From NCBI GenBank assembly GCA_022775045.1, contig JALFLB010000039.1, positions 1-64,000 on the forward strand: a DNA stretch of 64,000 bases. The letters are read 5' to 3'. Positions 17,701-25,070 of the stretch are shown here, piece by piece. The translations under genes were made by a program, and so were the position numbers. Below the pieces are notes generated by a model. The model saw only the letters and a list, made by a program, of their open reading frames with translations. It searched no databases and had not been told where the DNA came from. How positions within the stretch are numbered: position 1 is the first letter of the stretch; each line of letters starts with the position of its first letter. This DNA comes from Agathobacter sp. GTDB lineage: Bacteria; Bacillota; Clostridia; Lachnospirales; Lachnospiraceae.

Positions 17701-19328
17701 ACGGATGTCCAACGAATGAAACCGTGACGACGGATACGATTTTGGGAGATAACGGACTGAAGGACCAGATTGAGGCATGTGGAGCGAAGATTATGACCAT
17801 TGGTGTTGATATCAATGATTATATGATGGTTGCCGATGAACTTTTGAACAGTATTGCAACAGAAGAAGGTTACTATGTAAAAGGAAGTTCTCTTCAGCTT
17901 CCATCTCTGTTCCAGACAATTCTTAAGGAGGTTGTCGATGAACAGACCAGATATGGAACGGGAACGGTTGTCGATTATATTGATTCGAGATTTGAACTTA
18001 TTGATGCAGAAACCGGAGGTGTGCTGACGGAAGGAACGCAGGTGAACAGTCAGGGTAAAACGGCAACAGAAGCAGATGCGGCAGAAAATACAGGAACCGT
18101 TCATGTGGATGGAAATGGTCAGGTCTATGTAGAATGGACTAATGTGGCGTTAAATGGTTGGGGAGCATTGCTCAAGATACGGGCAAAGGATCCGTATGTT
18201 GGTGGAAATGCGGTGAGTACCAACGGACCGGGATCGGGTGTGACACTTGATAGTGGGGAAAAGTATGATTTTCCACAACCGAAGGTAAATGTAAGAATTC
18301 AGTTTGCACCGGGAAGTACGGATGATACGATTTTCCTTGGTCAGACATTAGAAAGATATTTTGATGACAATCAGCTGGAAAAACTGTTCACGGTAAATGG
18401 TCTGGATACACAGGATGTTGATTTTGTGTACAGTTGGAAAGATGATAAGGATGAGAATCATACCGGTTCTTTAAAAGATTATCAGGCATATATTGCTGCT
18501 TTGACGCCGGATGCCGATATCACGTATCAGCTTAATGTGACAGCGGTCCCAAAGGTTGGAGGAAATGAACAGGCAGCACAGGATGCGGCAGAAAACATGA
18601 AGAATTCTTCCGGAGAACTGTATACAGCAAGTATGCAGAGCGTGGAAGATGCAGAAAGCATTTTTGATGAGAATGGCAAAGATCAGGGGTATATGAAACC
18701 GGCGTACTATTATGTCAAAGTTCTTGCCGGCACGCTGAATCTTTCTAAGTGTTATGATAAAAAATTCGCAGACACACTGCCGTATTCAAAACATGAGAGT
18801 GAGCAGGTAAATGCAATTCAGACGGCGGTGTTTACGATTGAGCGTTACGCAGAGGATACCACCAAGGATTTGATTGAGAATGGTGAAGCAGAGCCGATTG
18901 AAACATTTCAGGTATCCATAACAGATGAGGATTCCGTTCAGGTGGAACATCTGAAGGCTGGTGTGTATCGTGTTGTTGAGGATGAATGGACATGGCGCTA
19001 TAGGGGTGAAAAAGGCATTGTTGAAACCATGGTGTCAGGCATCAATCAGAATAATTTTGAAACAAATGATTTTGAAGAAGCGGATGGTATTTTCTATTTT
19101 GGAAAGTATCGGGATGGATTAACTGCCGGACAGCAGGAGAATACAGTAATCAATCCTCGGGATGAGGTGTTTGCTTATGTTGAACTTGGTTATGAAAATC
19201 GTTATGCAGGTTCAAAATGGCTTGCGGATACCACGAATGTGCTGAACGTGTTTAAGGAGAGAATTGAACAGGATGATGCAAAGGCCAGCGATATACCGAG
19301 TGAAGATGTAGTAGAGGAGCAGAGATGA
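14763..19328 (+). CDS. giant surface adhesin with fibro-slime, Cna-B/SpaA and VWA domains
   Basis: 1,521 residues from ATG 14763, which has AGGAGG upstream; the open frame back to 14601 crosses the promoter and is rejected. A signal peptide (1-30) is followed by a fibro-slime/PA14-like domain ('GDDDVWIFIDGKLILDLGG', about 273), a Cna-B/SpaA domain (about 380-456, 'AGTYWVRETKAPAGY') and a VWA domain with MIDAS 'DASWSMN' at 537. The VWA domain is split by an acidic Ser/Glu/Asp-rich insert (about 818-972) before 'KYVVLVTDGCP'. Another Cna-B-like stretch lies near the end. No C-terminal helix or LPxTG motif is seen, so attachment is probably non-covalent or through fibre partners. sipW overlaps its stop. 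Role as adhesin or fibre tip is inferred. Confidence 0.85.
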   Translation: MKSAGLGKKIIAMVMSTAMFVGCFANTSIKAETTNQKLEEGAVVPFKATVFDYDMDSMNQATMDMVYKDAKSDEKLWSNGKLDEEWLVRAYPAFFFTDKGGVNERTAGSNSKKISTSNYSINKAENNRVRYNCLDSGASDLKGTAYQGLVGSTLYNNLPDFNLYGVNPFDMNAVSGKKDCAVYQNQNVEFKYENGYYVLDSKKYEYKYDQAGNTLKVGRNVQGTNAQFFPFDNIGRKNSDGHNVHFGLSMEVDFSMPTEGKNNNEDYVFQFSGDDDVWIFIDGKLILDLGGIHEASAASVNFAQGIVTYENHTYNETGRLGTGKGTYYKDHTSYSFAEIGVDRNAICDNKQHKLQIFYMERGGGESNCKITFNMPVVGDGSGDYSFTKKSASDERVLSGAEFQLIDISSKQVCGTAVSDDNGKVTFKDVKAGTYWVRETKAPAGYDRVEDYMLVAKSIGDDRLAFSLQKSDGTTVDDVIYDPVTEGLHSEDVTKTATLDSWQNRTYDIQLGATVEDTTISRDDLLITDPIDVVLVLDASWSMNFPSALTTYTRGNRKLDKNQEYYFVTENSQSTVYRAYYDDNAGSWMYIDASNNGSAPGKMQENTLYETKTVLRESWNSEPIQLMAHYYFWRDGSNHVENFDPNNHSGRYFFSRYGSYADRFPYCVEYLENVGWVYRELSDSSSDYQINYKNYGDWKPLMVDYNYQEAAGYTYTYGNNNEIRQFYRASSDGVRFDQMETAVNSFIDQLAAGNENTRIGVVWFNSQAEQMGEILDLTGDNAESIKSSIAALRGQLASKTCQEKGMQVAQDILAQMSEPAQTYAVSEATVETESDLTDGEGQSSENTDAVTSSDEKGQAQENTDAVESSDVEVQGDENEVASGETDGTVSVVGTGLENGASSILNEVTNLDNTVSEVPETQEGANLTEADSASGVNSAGVSKDGDTFDQESLDGAEASLLSDDMESYDPANNKKYVVLVTDGCPTNETVTTDTILGDNGLKDQIEACGAKIMTIGVDINDYMMVADELLNSIATEEGYYVKGSSLQLPSLFQTILKEVVDEQTRYGTGTVVDYIDSRFELIDAETGGVLTEGTQVNSQGKTATEADAAENTGTVHVDGNGQVYVEWTNVALNGWGALLKIRAKDPYVGGNAVSTNGPGSGVTLDSGEKYDFPQPKVNVRIQFAPGSTDDTIFLGQTLERYFDDNQLEKLFTVNGLDTQDVDFVYSWKDDKDENHTGSLKDYQAYIAALTPDADITYQLNVTAVPKVGGNEQAAQDAAENMKNSSGELYTASMQSVEDAESIFDENGKDQGYMKPAYYYVKVLAGTLNLSKCYDKKFADTLPYSKHESEQVNAIQTAVFTIERYAEDTTKDLIENGEAEPIETFQVSITDEDSVQVEHLKAGVYRVVEDEWTWRYRGEKGIVETMVSGINQNNFETNDFEEADGIFYFGKYRDGLTAGQQENTVINPRDEVFAYVELGYENRYAGSKWLADTTNVLNVFKERIEQDDAKASDIPSEDVVEEQR

Positions 19329-19861
19329 AAAAAGTTTGGAACTTTGTGACAACGGTTGTCTTAGTTGTATTATTGGCATTTATTGCGATTATGTATGTGC
19401 CAAAACTTTTTGGCATTGAGCCGATGATTGTTTTAAGCGGAAGTATGGAGCCTACTTATCATGTTGGCTCTCTCCTCTATGTAAAAGAAGCAGATACGGA
19501 TAAGGTTGAGGTTGGTGATCCGATTACGTTCTATCTTGATGAAAGCACTCTGGTTACACACAGAGTTGTAGATATTGATGAAAAAAACCGGACGTATACC
19601 ACCAAAGGAGATGCAAATGATGCGGAGGACGGTACACCGGTAAGTTTTGATCAGGTTCTTGGAATACCGGTATTCAATATTCCACAGGCAGGTTATCTGG
19701 CGGATAAAGTTAGTCAAACGTCGGGCAAGATTATCTACATAGTTGTTATTATTGTTGATTTGATATTGATGTTTATGGGCGATCTGATTTGGTCGGACGA
19801 AAAGGAAAAGGATGGACTGGAAAATGAAAAATCCAAAAAGCATGATTCGAAAGAAGATTAA
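19325..19861 (+). CDS. sipW: SipW-type signal peptidase I (S26B, Ser/His type)
   Basis: 178 residues, overlapping the adhesin stop by 4 bases. TM1 near 8-26 is followed by catalytic Ser40 in 'LSGSMEPTYHVGS'. His80 ('VTHRVVDID') replaces the Lys of ordinary bacterial signal peptidases, as in SipW and eukaryotic Sec11. 'TTKGDANDAED' supplies the acidic residue, and a C-terminal TM precedes a charged tail. SipW of Bacillus processes TasA-class proteins for fibre assembly. Four substrates with SipW-like signals are encoded in this locus (10762, 19824, 20654, 21462), so it is the expected processing enzyme. Confidence 0.92.
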   Translation: MKKVWNFVTTVVLVVLLAFIAIMYVPKLFGIEPMIVLSGSMEPTYHVGSLLYVKEADTDKVEVGDPITFYLDESTLVTHRVVDIDEKNRTYTTKGDANDAEDGTPVSFDQVLGIPVFNIPQAGYLADKVSQTSGKIIYIVVIIVDLILMFMGDLIWSDEKEKDGLENEKSKKHDSKED

Positions 19862-20513
19862 AAACATTTCGCCGTTGGCAGCTGTTCTTATGATTGTTTT
19901 GACAGTGGGAATTACACTGGCGTTACTTAAGAAAGTTACCAATACGCTCTATAATGCTTTTGGGCCGGGAATTGTTAATATTGCTGTTGATGAGGATTTT
20001 GAGGGTGGAGATATTCTGACAGAGGGGTCTGTTGTGAAAAAAGTCCGAATCAAAAACAGTAAGGAAGAGGATCTGAATATTGTACCGGCATATATCCGTG
20101 TTCAGCTTGTCGCGACATGGATGAAGGATGAGGTGGATGAGAACGGAAATGTGCGGTCGGTTGCGGTTCCTGTTGATCCGATGGAGTTTTTGACTTATGA
20201 GCTGAATCTGGCGGATCGTATGGTAGAGGGAAATGTAGAAGGCTACTGGGTAGAAGGAAAAGATGGGTATTATTATTTTACGGAACCGGTCGATCCGGAA
20301 AATTTGACAGATTATCTTTTGGAACGAGTTTCTGTAAAAGAAGGGGCTGAGATACCGAGAGAGGCAGAAGGTGGATATTTGCAGATAAATGTATTGGCAG
20401 ACGCGATTCAGGCGGAGGGCAGTACAACAGAAGATCATGTGAAGGCAGTAAATGATGCATGGGATTCGCCATGTTATTCAAATGGAGAAACACCAATCTA
20501 CAAAAATGAGTAA
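19824..20513 (+). CDS. SipW-type secreted protein, TasA-like, overlapping sipW
   Basis: About 229 residues; starts at 19812 or 19824 are both possible, overlapping the 3' end of sipW in another frame. The N-terminus has basic residues and a hydrophobic core ('AVLMIVLTVGITLALL'), then 'KKVTNTLYNAFGPGIVNIAV', close to the post-cleavage region of the 20654 protein ('VTNTVDNVF'). The rest is a beta-rich acidic domain with 'IVPAYIRVQLVATW', recalling the 'AYIRVKI' segment of the 21462 protein, so the three look paralogous. Translational coupling to sipW is likely. Confidence 0.65.
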   Translation: MKNPKSMIRKKIKNISPLAAVLMIVLTVGITLALLKKVTNTLYNAFGPGIVNIAVDEDFEGGDILTEGSVVKKVRIKNSKEEDLNIVPAYIRVQLVATWMKDEVDENGNVRSVAVPVDPMEFLTYELNLADRMVEGNVEGYWVEGKDGYYYFTEPVDPENLTDYLLERVSVKEGAEIPREAEGGYLQINVLADAIQAEGSTTEDHVKAVNDAWDSPCYSNGETPIYKNE

Positions 20514-20547
20514 AATCAGTAGAGGGTGTGGAAATTAATTTCCTCTA

Positions 20548-20580
20548 TGTGACCAACATGTGACCCGATACCATTATACT
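20548..20580 (+). promoter_or_regulatory. SARP-like promoter 3: two direct TGTGAC repeats plus TATACT
   Basis: TGTGAC at 20548-20553 and 20559-20564 (11-bp period), then 10 bases to TATACT (20575-20580). Just upstream, TAGAGG/CCTCTA (20521-20546) forms a short hairpin without a T run. The promoter drives the two TasA-like genes at 20654 and 21462. Confidence 0.75.
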
Positions 20581-20653
20581 GATATTATAAGGTGTAATCG
20601 AGTATGGATTGCATGCAAATATTAAATTTAAATGTAAAAAGGAGAACAACAAA

Positions 20654-21430
20654 ATGAATAAGAAAAAAGTAGCACTTACAGCATGCGCAGCTGCATTGGT
20701 AGGAACATTGGCAGTAGGTGGAACACTTGCTTACTTAACACAGGTTACCAATACAGTAGACAATGTATTTTCCAGCGATTCTAATCTGACAGGTGAGCTT
20801 GTAGAGCCGAGCTGGAATCAGGAGACTGCTAGCAAGTATGTTCCTGGACAGACAATTGCGAAGGATCCACAGCTGAAGAGCACCTGTGATTTTGATGCTT
20901 ATGTTGCAATGAAGGTTGTTGTTAAGGATAATGATGGAAATGTTATTTCTCTGGATGATTTCCAGAAAACATATGCAACAATTGATGATTTCAATACTGC
21001 AGCATGGGATGAGATTGCAAAGAATGATAATTATGCATTATATATGTATAAGACAACACTTGACAAGAACACAACAACTGCACCTCTGTTTACTAAGGTA
21101 ACCACAAATGCAAAGATGGAGACTATTTACAACAAGACCACAGAGGTTACAGTTGCTTACAAGCAGGTTGACCAGGCTACATATGAGGCTGCACAGGGAA
21201 ATAAGAAGGAAGTAGACGGAAAGTATTATGTAGAGGTTTCTGTTGATTCTAAGAGTTATGACAGCACCGCAACTTACTATGTACTCAAGGATGGAAGCAA
21301 GATGGAAGTGGAGAATCTTGGAAAACTTCCGAAGTTTGATATTGTAGTTACAGGATATATGGTTCAGGCTGATAATGTTGATGTAAATACTGCAAAGACT
21401 GAGCTTACAAATCTGGCAGCTACAAAATAA
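20654..21430 (+). CDS. TasA/camelysin-like SipW-dependent secreted protein, probable major fibre subunit
   Basis: About 258 residues from ATG 20654, preceded by AAAAAGGAGAA. The N-terminus has the SipW-cognate pattern: KKK, a hydrophobic stretch, then 'GTLAVGGTLAYLTQVTN'. The mature domain is rich in Lys, Asp, Thr and Tyr, lacks cysteine except one, and contains 'PSWNQETASKYVPGQTIAKD', a TasA/CalY-type beta-strand motif. It uses optimal AT-rich codons more strongly than its neighbours, which together with its own promoter and strong ribosome site suggests high expression. The subunit role is an inference. Confidence 0.75.
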   Translation: MNKKKVALTACAAALVGTLAVGGTLAYLTQVTNTVDNVFSSDSNLTGELVEPSWNQETASKYVPGQTIAKDPQLKSTCDFDAYVAMKVVVKDNDGNVISLDDFQKTYATIDDFNTAAWDEIAKNDNYALYMYKTTLDKNTTTAPLFTKVTTNAKMETIYNKTTEVTVAYKQVDQATYEAAQGNKKEVDGKYYVEVSVDSKSYDSTATYYVLKDGSKMEVENLGKLPKFDIVVTGYMVQADNVDVNTAKTELTNLAATK

Positions 21431-21461
21431 GCAATTGCCTTCCCGTATTGGAGAATAAGTT

Positions 21462-22028
21462 ATGAAGCGTAAGATTTCACTTGGCATTGCCGCTGTGGCT
21501 ATGGTGCTTACCGTAGCCATCGGCGGTACGCTTGCTTATTTCACGGACCGTGATGAAGCAACTAACGTAATTACCATGGGAAAAGTTCATATTAGTCTTG
21601 TTGAAAAGACGGATTCTACCGGAGAGAAGGAATATACGGATGGTATTCGGTATGACGGTGTGAAACCGGGGGATGTGATCAGTAAGAAACCGATTGTCAA
21701 GGTGGCATCTGATTCGCAGCCTGCCTATATTCGGGTGAAAATCAACAGAACCAGTTCAGATGCAGAAGTGTCAAAGCATCTGTCTGAATTGGGATTGGAT
21801 ACAACCGGATGGATTTATGTGAACGGATATTACTATTATCCGCAGGTTGTGCAGCCGGGGACGAATTTGACGGTATTTACCCATGTTACCATTCCGAAAG
21901 AATGGGGAAATTTTTTTGTGGGTAAAACGTTTCATATCAGCATTACCGCAGAAGCAATTCAGGCTGCAAATTTTAATCCGGATTTTAGTTCTAAGATTGA
22001 TCCATGGAATGGTGTGAAAATCGAGTAA
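21462..22028 (+). CDS. TasA-family SipW-dependent secreted protein
   Basis: 188 residues. Signal 'MKRKISLGIAAVAMVLTVAI' is followed by 'GGTLAYFTDRDEATNVITMG', the textbook SipW/TasA motif with post-cleavage 'FTD...N.IT.G'. Then comes 'VHISLVEK' and a beta domain with 'KPGDVISKKPIVKVASDSQP' and 'AYIRVKINRTSS', as in TasA and camelysin. It shares a promoter with the 20654 gene (31 bases between them) and ends at a strong terminator. It may be a minor subunit or anchor of the fibre, like TapA or CalY partners; this is inferred. Confidence 0.8.
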   Translation: MKRKISLGIAAVAMVLTVAIGGTLAYFTDRDEATNVITMGKVHISLVEKTDSTGEKEYTDGIRYDGVKPGDVISKKPIVKVASDSQPAYIRVKINRTSSDAEVSKHLSELGLDTTGWIYVNGYYYYPQVVQPGTNLTVFTHVTIPKEWGNFFVGKTFHISITAEAIQAANFNPDFSSKIDPWNGVKIE

Positions 22029-22041
22029 TCAATATAGAAAA

Positions 22042-22076
22042 GGGACAGGTTTAAAGAAACCTGTCCTCTTTTTGTT
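22042..22076 (+). terminator. intrinsic terminator after the TasA-like pair
   Basis: Perfect 10-bp stem GGACAGGTTT/AAACCTGTCC with loop AAAG, then TCTTTTTGTT. Confidence 0.9.
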
Positions 22077-22103
22077 GTGAAATTACGAGAGAATGTGTAT
22101 ACT
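22075..22103 (+). promoter_or_regulatory. promoter for the signal peptidase-sortase fusion
   Basis: TTGTGA (22075-22080), 17 bases, TATACT (22098-22103). This is an ordinary sigma-A layout without the TGTGAC repeat pair, so this gene appears to be expressed separately from the three TGTGAC-driven operons. Confidence 0.5.
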
Positions 22104-22126
22104 GAATAGTGATAAAGGGGGATAAA

Positions 22127-23395
22127 ATGAAGAAATTATTTCAGGCGTTGGGAACGATTCTGTTGATTGGATTAGTAGTAATTAGTATTCCCTTTACAAT
22201 ACCAAGATTTTTGGGTTATTCCATTTTCGAAGTGATTTCAGACAGTATGTCACCAGAGTATCCGGTAGAAAGTGTTATCTATGTGAAAGATGCTAATCCG
22301 GATGAGATTACAGTGGGGGATGTCATCACGTTTTCTCTTGGAACGGATACTACGCAGGTTATGACCCATCGAGTAGTGGCAATTGATACGGACAATGGAT
22401 TATTTACCACAAAGGGGGATGCAAATGAGCAGGCTGATGTAAGTCCGGTATCTTTTCAGAGGCTTATTGGAAAGCCGGTTTATAAACTTTCCCATATGGG
22501 GAAAGTGGTATCACTTTTTGAAACCACACAGGGAAGAGTTTTGTTGGCATGTCTGGTTGGATTGGTATTTATTCTATGGTTTTCTGCAGATCATTTAGAT
22601 TCTGCCGATGAACAAATATCAAAAGAAAAAATAAAAGGCAAATTAAATCGTTCTACAACAATTATATTTGTTGTGGGGATTGCAATGATTTTGTTTGCAA
22701 TTTGGAATATGTATCGGATATCGAAGGATTACCGGGATTCCAATGATTTGTATGAACAGCTGAAGCAGGAATATGTCAAAGTGCCTGTGCAGGATGTGCC
22801 CGAATGGTATCAGATGGCGGAAATCGATTTGCCTTCGCTCCAGAAACAAAACCCGGATGTAGCAGGATGGCTTCTTTTTGAAAATGAAGACATTAGTTAT
22901 CCGCTTATGTATTCGGGGGATGATACGACTTATCTGCATACGGCATTAGATGGAAGCTCTGCGACTGCCGGTTCTATTTTTATCGAAGGTGGAAATCATC
23001 CGGATATGGAGGATAGTCATACGATTATTTATGGACATAATATGCGTAATCTGAGTATGTTTGGAAAGCTGCGCTACTATAAGCAGGAAGATTACTATAA
23101 AGACCATGCATATTTTCAGATTATTACGAACGCAGGCGTATATCGTTATCAAATCTTTGCTTGTGAGGAGATTTCAGCAGACAGCTTTATCTATCATGTA
23201 CCTTATGCTGCAGACGAAACCTTTGAACAGTTTATTGCAAAGCTGTATCGTTTGTCCTATTATGATACGGGAGTTGTTGCCACGAAGGAGGATAAGATTG
23301 TAACACTATCCACATGCTCAAGGTCAGGAATGAGGTTTGTTGTTCATGGTGTACGGATAGACAGTTATTGTGACGATACGAAAAAGGAAGAATAG
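22127..23395 (+). CDS. signal peptidase I-class B sortase fusion protein
   Basis: 422 residues from ATG 22127 (AAAGGGGG upstream). Residues 1-155 are a complete S26B signal peptidase: TM near 8-28, Ser40 in 'ISDSMSPEY', His81 in 'MTHRVVAID', Asp98 in 'TTKGDANEQ'. TMs follow near 138-153 and 178-195. Residues 225-410 are a class B sortase: 'DLPSLQKQNPDVAGWLLFE', His304 in 'IIYGHNMRN', Cys397 in 'TLSTCSRSG' and Arg403 in 'MRFVVHG'. Both active sites are intact. No frameshift is needed to join them. It could cleave signal peptides and then anchor or polymerise the exported fibre proteins of this locus. Substrates are inferred. Confidence 0.9.
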   Translation: MKKLFQALGTILLIGLVVISIPFTIPRFLGYSIFEVISDSMSPEYPVESVIYVKDANPDEITVGDVITFSLGTDTTQVMTHRVVAIDTDNGLFTTKGDANEQADVSPVSFQRLIGKPVYKLSHMGKVVSLFETTQGRVLLACLVGLVFILWFSADHLDSADEQISKEKIKGKLNRSTTIIFVVGIAMILFAIWNMYRISKDYRDSNDLYEQLKQEYVKVPVQDVPEWYQMAEIDLPSLQKQNPDVAGWLLFENEDISYPLMYSGDDTTYLHTALDGSSATAGSIFIEGGNHPDMEDSHTIIYGHNMRNLSMFGKLRYYKQEDYYKDHAYFQIITNAGVYRYQIFACEEISADSFIYHVPYAADETFEQFIAKLYRLSYYDTGVVATKEDKIVTLSTCSRSGMRFVVHGVRIDSYCDDTKKEE

Positions 23396-23406
23396 AGGGT
23401 GAAAGA

Positions 23407-23856
23407 ATGAAAAAGGAACAGGAATTGTTGCGAGAGGTAACGGAATTGATAAAGGAAACGCAGGGGGGCAGAGTGCATTGGCAGATACAATATCAGACCA
23501 GCGAATATAACGATCCAGAGAGTAAGCCTGTTGAGGTGGAGAAAGGAGAAAAATGGACAGTAGATGAATGTTTTGTATCTTATCACTGTATTCATCAGGA
23601 AAAGGAGTTTTTGCTGATTACATATGAACAATTCTATACGTGCGGTGATAAAACAAAGTCTTGTAATCTGATTTTTTTGCCACCGGCCGGCATTCGCTTT
23701 TTTGATGTTGATGTATTGGCGCCTTATGCAATTCAGGCAGATCAAATGCTTTCTTATGAAATACATATGCTTTGGCTGCAAGTCCTGGAGGCATATAAAA
23801 AGGATCCTGCCAGTGTGGAACTGGATGTGACACCGCGGGAGTTAATGTTAAGCTAG
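23407..23856 (+). CDS. hypothetical protein downstream of the sortase fusion
   Basis: 149 residues, soluble, acidic and aromatic-rich, no signal peptide or membrane helix. I do not recognise the family. It starts with ATG after AGAGGGTGAAAG, 11 bases behind the fusion gene and 15 bases before the dehydrogenase gene, so it is probably co-transcribed with both. Features are 'EKGEKWTVDECFVSYHC' and 'CNLIFLPPAGIRFFDVD'. No function can be proposed. Confidence 0.55.
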   Translation: MKKEQELLREVTELIKETQGGRVHWQIQYQTSEYNDPESKPVEVEKGEKWTVDECFVSYHCIHQEKEFLLITYEQFYTCGDKTKSCNLIFLPPAGIRFFDVDVLAPYAIQADQMLSYEIHMLWLQVLEAYKKDPASVELDVTPRELMLS

Positions 23857-23871
23857 TTTTAAGGGGGATTT

Positions 23872-24651
23872 ATGAAACATTCATACGCTGTAATTACTGG
23901 TGCAAGTTCAGGAATTGGAGCTGCGTTCGCAAGGTGTCTTGCGAGAGAGGGATATCCACTTGTGTTAGTTGCGAGGAGACGGGAACGATTAGAGCAGCTT
24001 GCGCAGGAATTAAAACAGGCAGGTGTGGAAAGCGTGGTCTTTGTGGCAGATCTATCCCAAAAGGAAGAGTGTTATCGATTGATGGAAGAACTTTCCAGTA
24101 AAACACTTGGCGTTTTTATTAATGATGCAGGATTCGGAGATTGTGGCTGTTTTCTTGAAACGGATGTGGAAAAGGAATTGGAAATGATCGATGTTAACGT
24201 TAAGGCGATGCATCTTTTGAGCAAGTTGGTATTAAGGAAGATGGAAAAGCAGAATGGTGGTTATCTTCTTAATGTTGTTTCATCTGCAGGATTGATTCCG
24301 GCGGGACCGTATATGGCAACTTATTATGCAACGAAATCCTATATGTTAAGTCTGACAAGAGCTGTCGCGCAAGAACTGAAGGAGAGAAAGAGCAGTGTAT
24401 ATATTGGTGCGTTGTGTCCAGGTCCCGTTGATACCGAGTTTAATTCGGTAGCTAATGTGGAATTTGCTCTGCATGGCATAACACCGGAGTATTGTGCTGA
24501 ATATGCAGTCAGACAGATGCGTAAACGTCGAGTCCTAATCGTTCCAACGATGACGATGAAAGCAGCAACAACATTTGGACGCCTAATTCCTCAATCGCTT
24601 TATATTCGTTTGACAGGGCATCAGCAAAAAAAGAAGTTGGGGACAAAATAG
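23872..24651 (+). CDS. short-chain dehydrogenase/reductase (SDR) family protein
   Basis: 259 residues of a classical Rossmann-fold oxidoreductase. The NAD(P) motif 'TGASSGIGAAFARCLAREG' lies at residues 9-27, with Arg residues following the second strand ('VARRRERL'), which favours NADPH. 'NDAGFGDCG' replaces the usual NNAG, the catalytic Ser is in 'VVSSAG' and the Tyr-x-x-x-Lys is in 'YYATKSY'. The substrate is unknown. It is likely the last gene of the unit that starts at 22127. Confidence 0.9.
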   Translation: MKHSYAVITGASSGIGAAFARCLAREGYPLVLVARRRERLEQLAQELKQAGVESVVFVADLSQKEECYRLMEELSSKTLGVFINDAGFGDCGCFLETDVEKELEMIDVNVKAMHLLSKLVLRKMEKQNGGYLLNVVSSAGLIPAGPYMATYYATKSYMLSLTRAVAQELKERKSSVYIGALCPGPVDTEFNSVANVEFALHGITPEYCAEYAVRQMRKRRVLIVPTMTMKAATTFGRLIPQSLYIRLTGHQQKKKLGTK

Positions 24652-24654
24652 AGG

Positions 24655-24683
24655 TTGACATTTGGATGAATTTGGAATATAGT
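24655..24683 (+). promoter_or_regulatory. trp operon promoter
   Basis: Consensus TTGACA (24655-24660), 17 bases, TATAGT (24678-24683), immediately upstream of the T-box leader. Confidence 0.8.
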
Positions 24684-24699
24684 ATTAGCAGTTAGATAA

Positions 24700-25043
24700 G
24701 TTAAAGTCATTGAGCGAAGGTAAGTACGGCAGATGATTCTTTTCAGAGAGTCAACGATGGTGGGAGTTGATAAGATAGTTTGTTCGGAATGGATTCGTTA
24801 GATGCGAGGTGAATATGGTGATTTCATTAGTAGCTGAGCCGTTTCCCCACGTTATAGGGGTGAAGATATCGAAACAATGATATTGTTTCTGTATCATAGA
24901 GGTTACGTAATTGGTGGCGGTTATTTCTGGTTCGGAAGTAACTGCTTTTTCTTTTGAAGGAAGAAAATTGCGCGTAGCAAAGAAGGGTGGCACCACGAGA
25001 AAATTCGTCCCTGATATAGTAAAAGCTATATCAGGGACTTTTT
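24700..25043 (+). promoter_or_regulatory. tryptophan T-box leader with terminator/antiterminator
   Basis: This fills the gap of about 420 bases before trpE. The conserved T-box sequence AAGGGTGGCACCACGA is at 24983-24998, followed by a terminator stem GTCCCTGATATAG/CTATATCAGGGAC (25007-25038) and a T run. The Stem I region includes the AG-bulge and GATGGTGGGAG elements around 24746-24768. The likely specifier is TGG (24790-24792) in GGAATGGATT, matching tRNA-Trp. Uncharged tRNA-Trp would bind, stabilise the antiterminator and allow transcription of the trp genes. Confidence 0.92.
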
Positions 25044-25070
25044 AGTTTGTTAGAAAAGGAGAAAGAGGTT

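Noticed and set aside
22075-22103. A fourth TGTGAC-type site before the signal peptidase-sortase gene
   Set aside because: Only one imperfect copy (TTGTGAA) is present, at a different distance from the -10, and it fits an ordinary -35.
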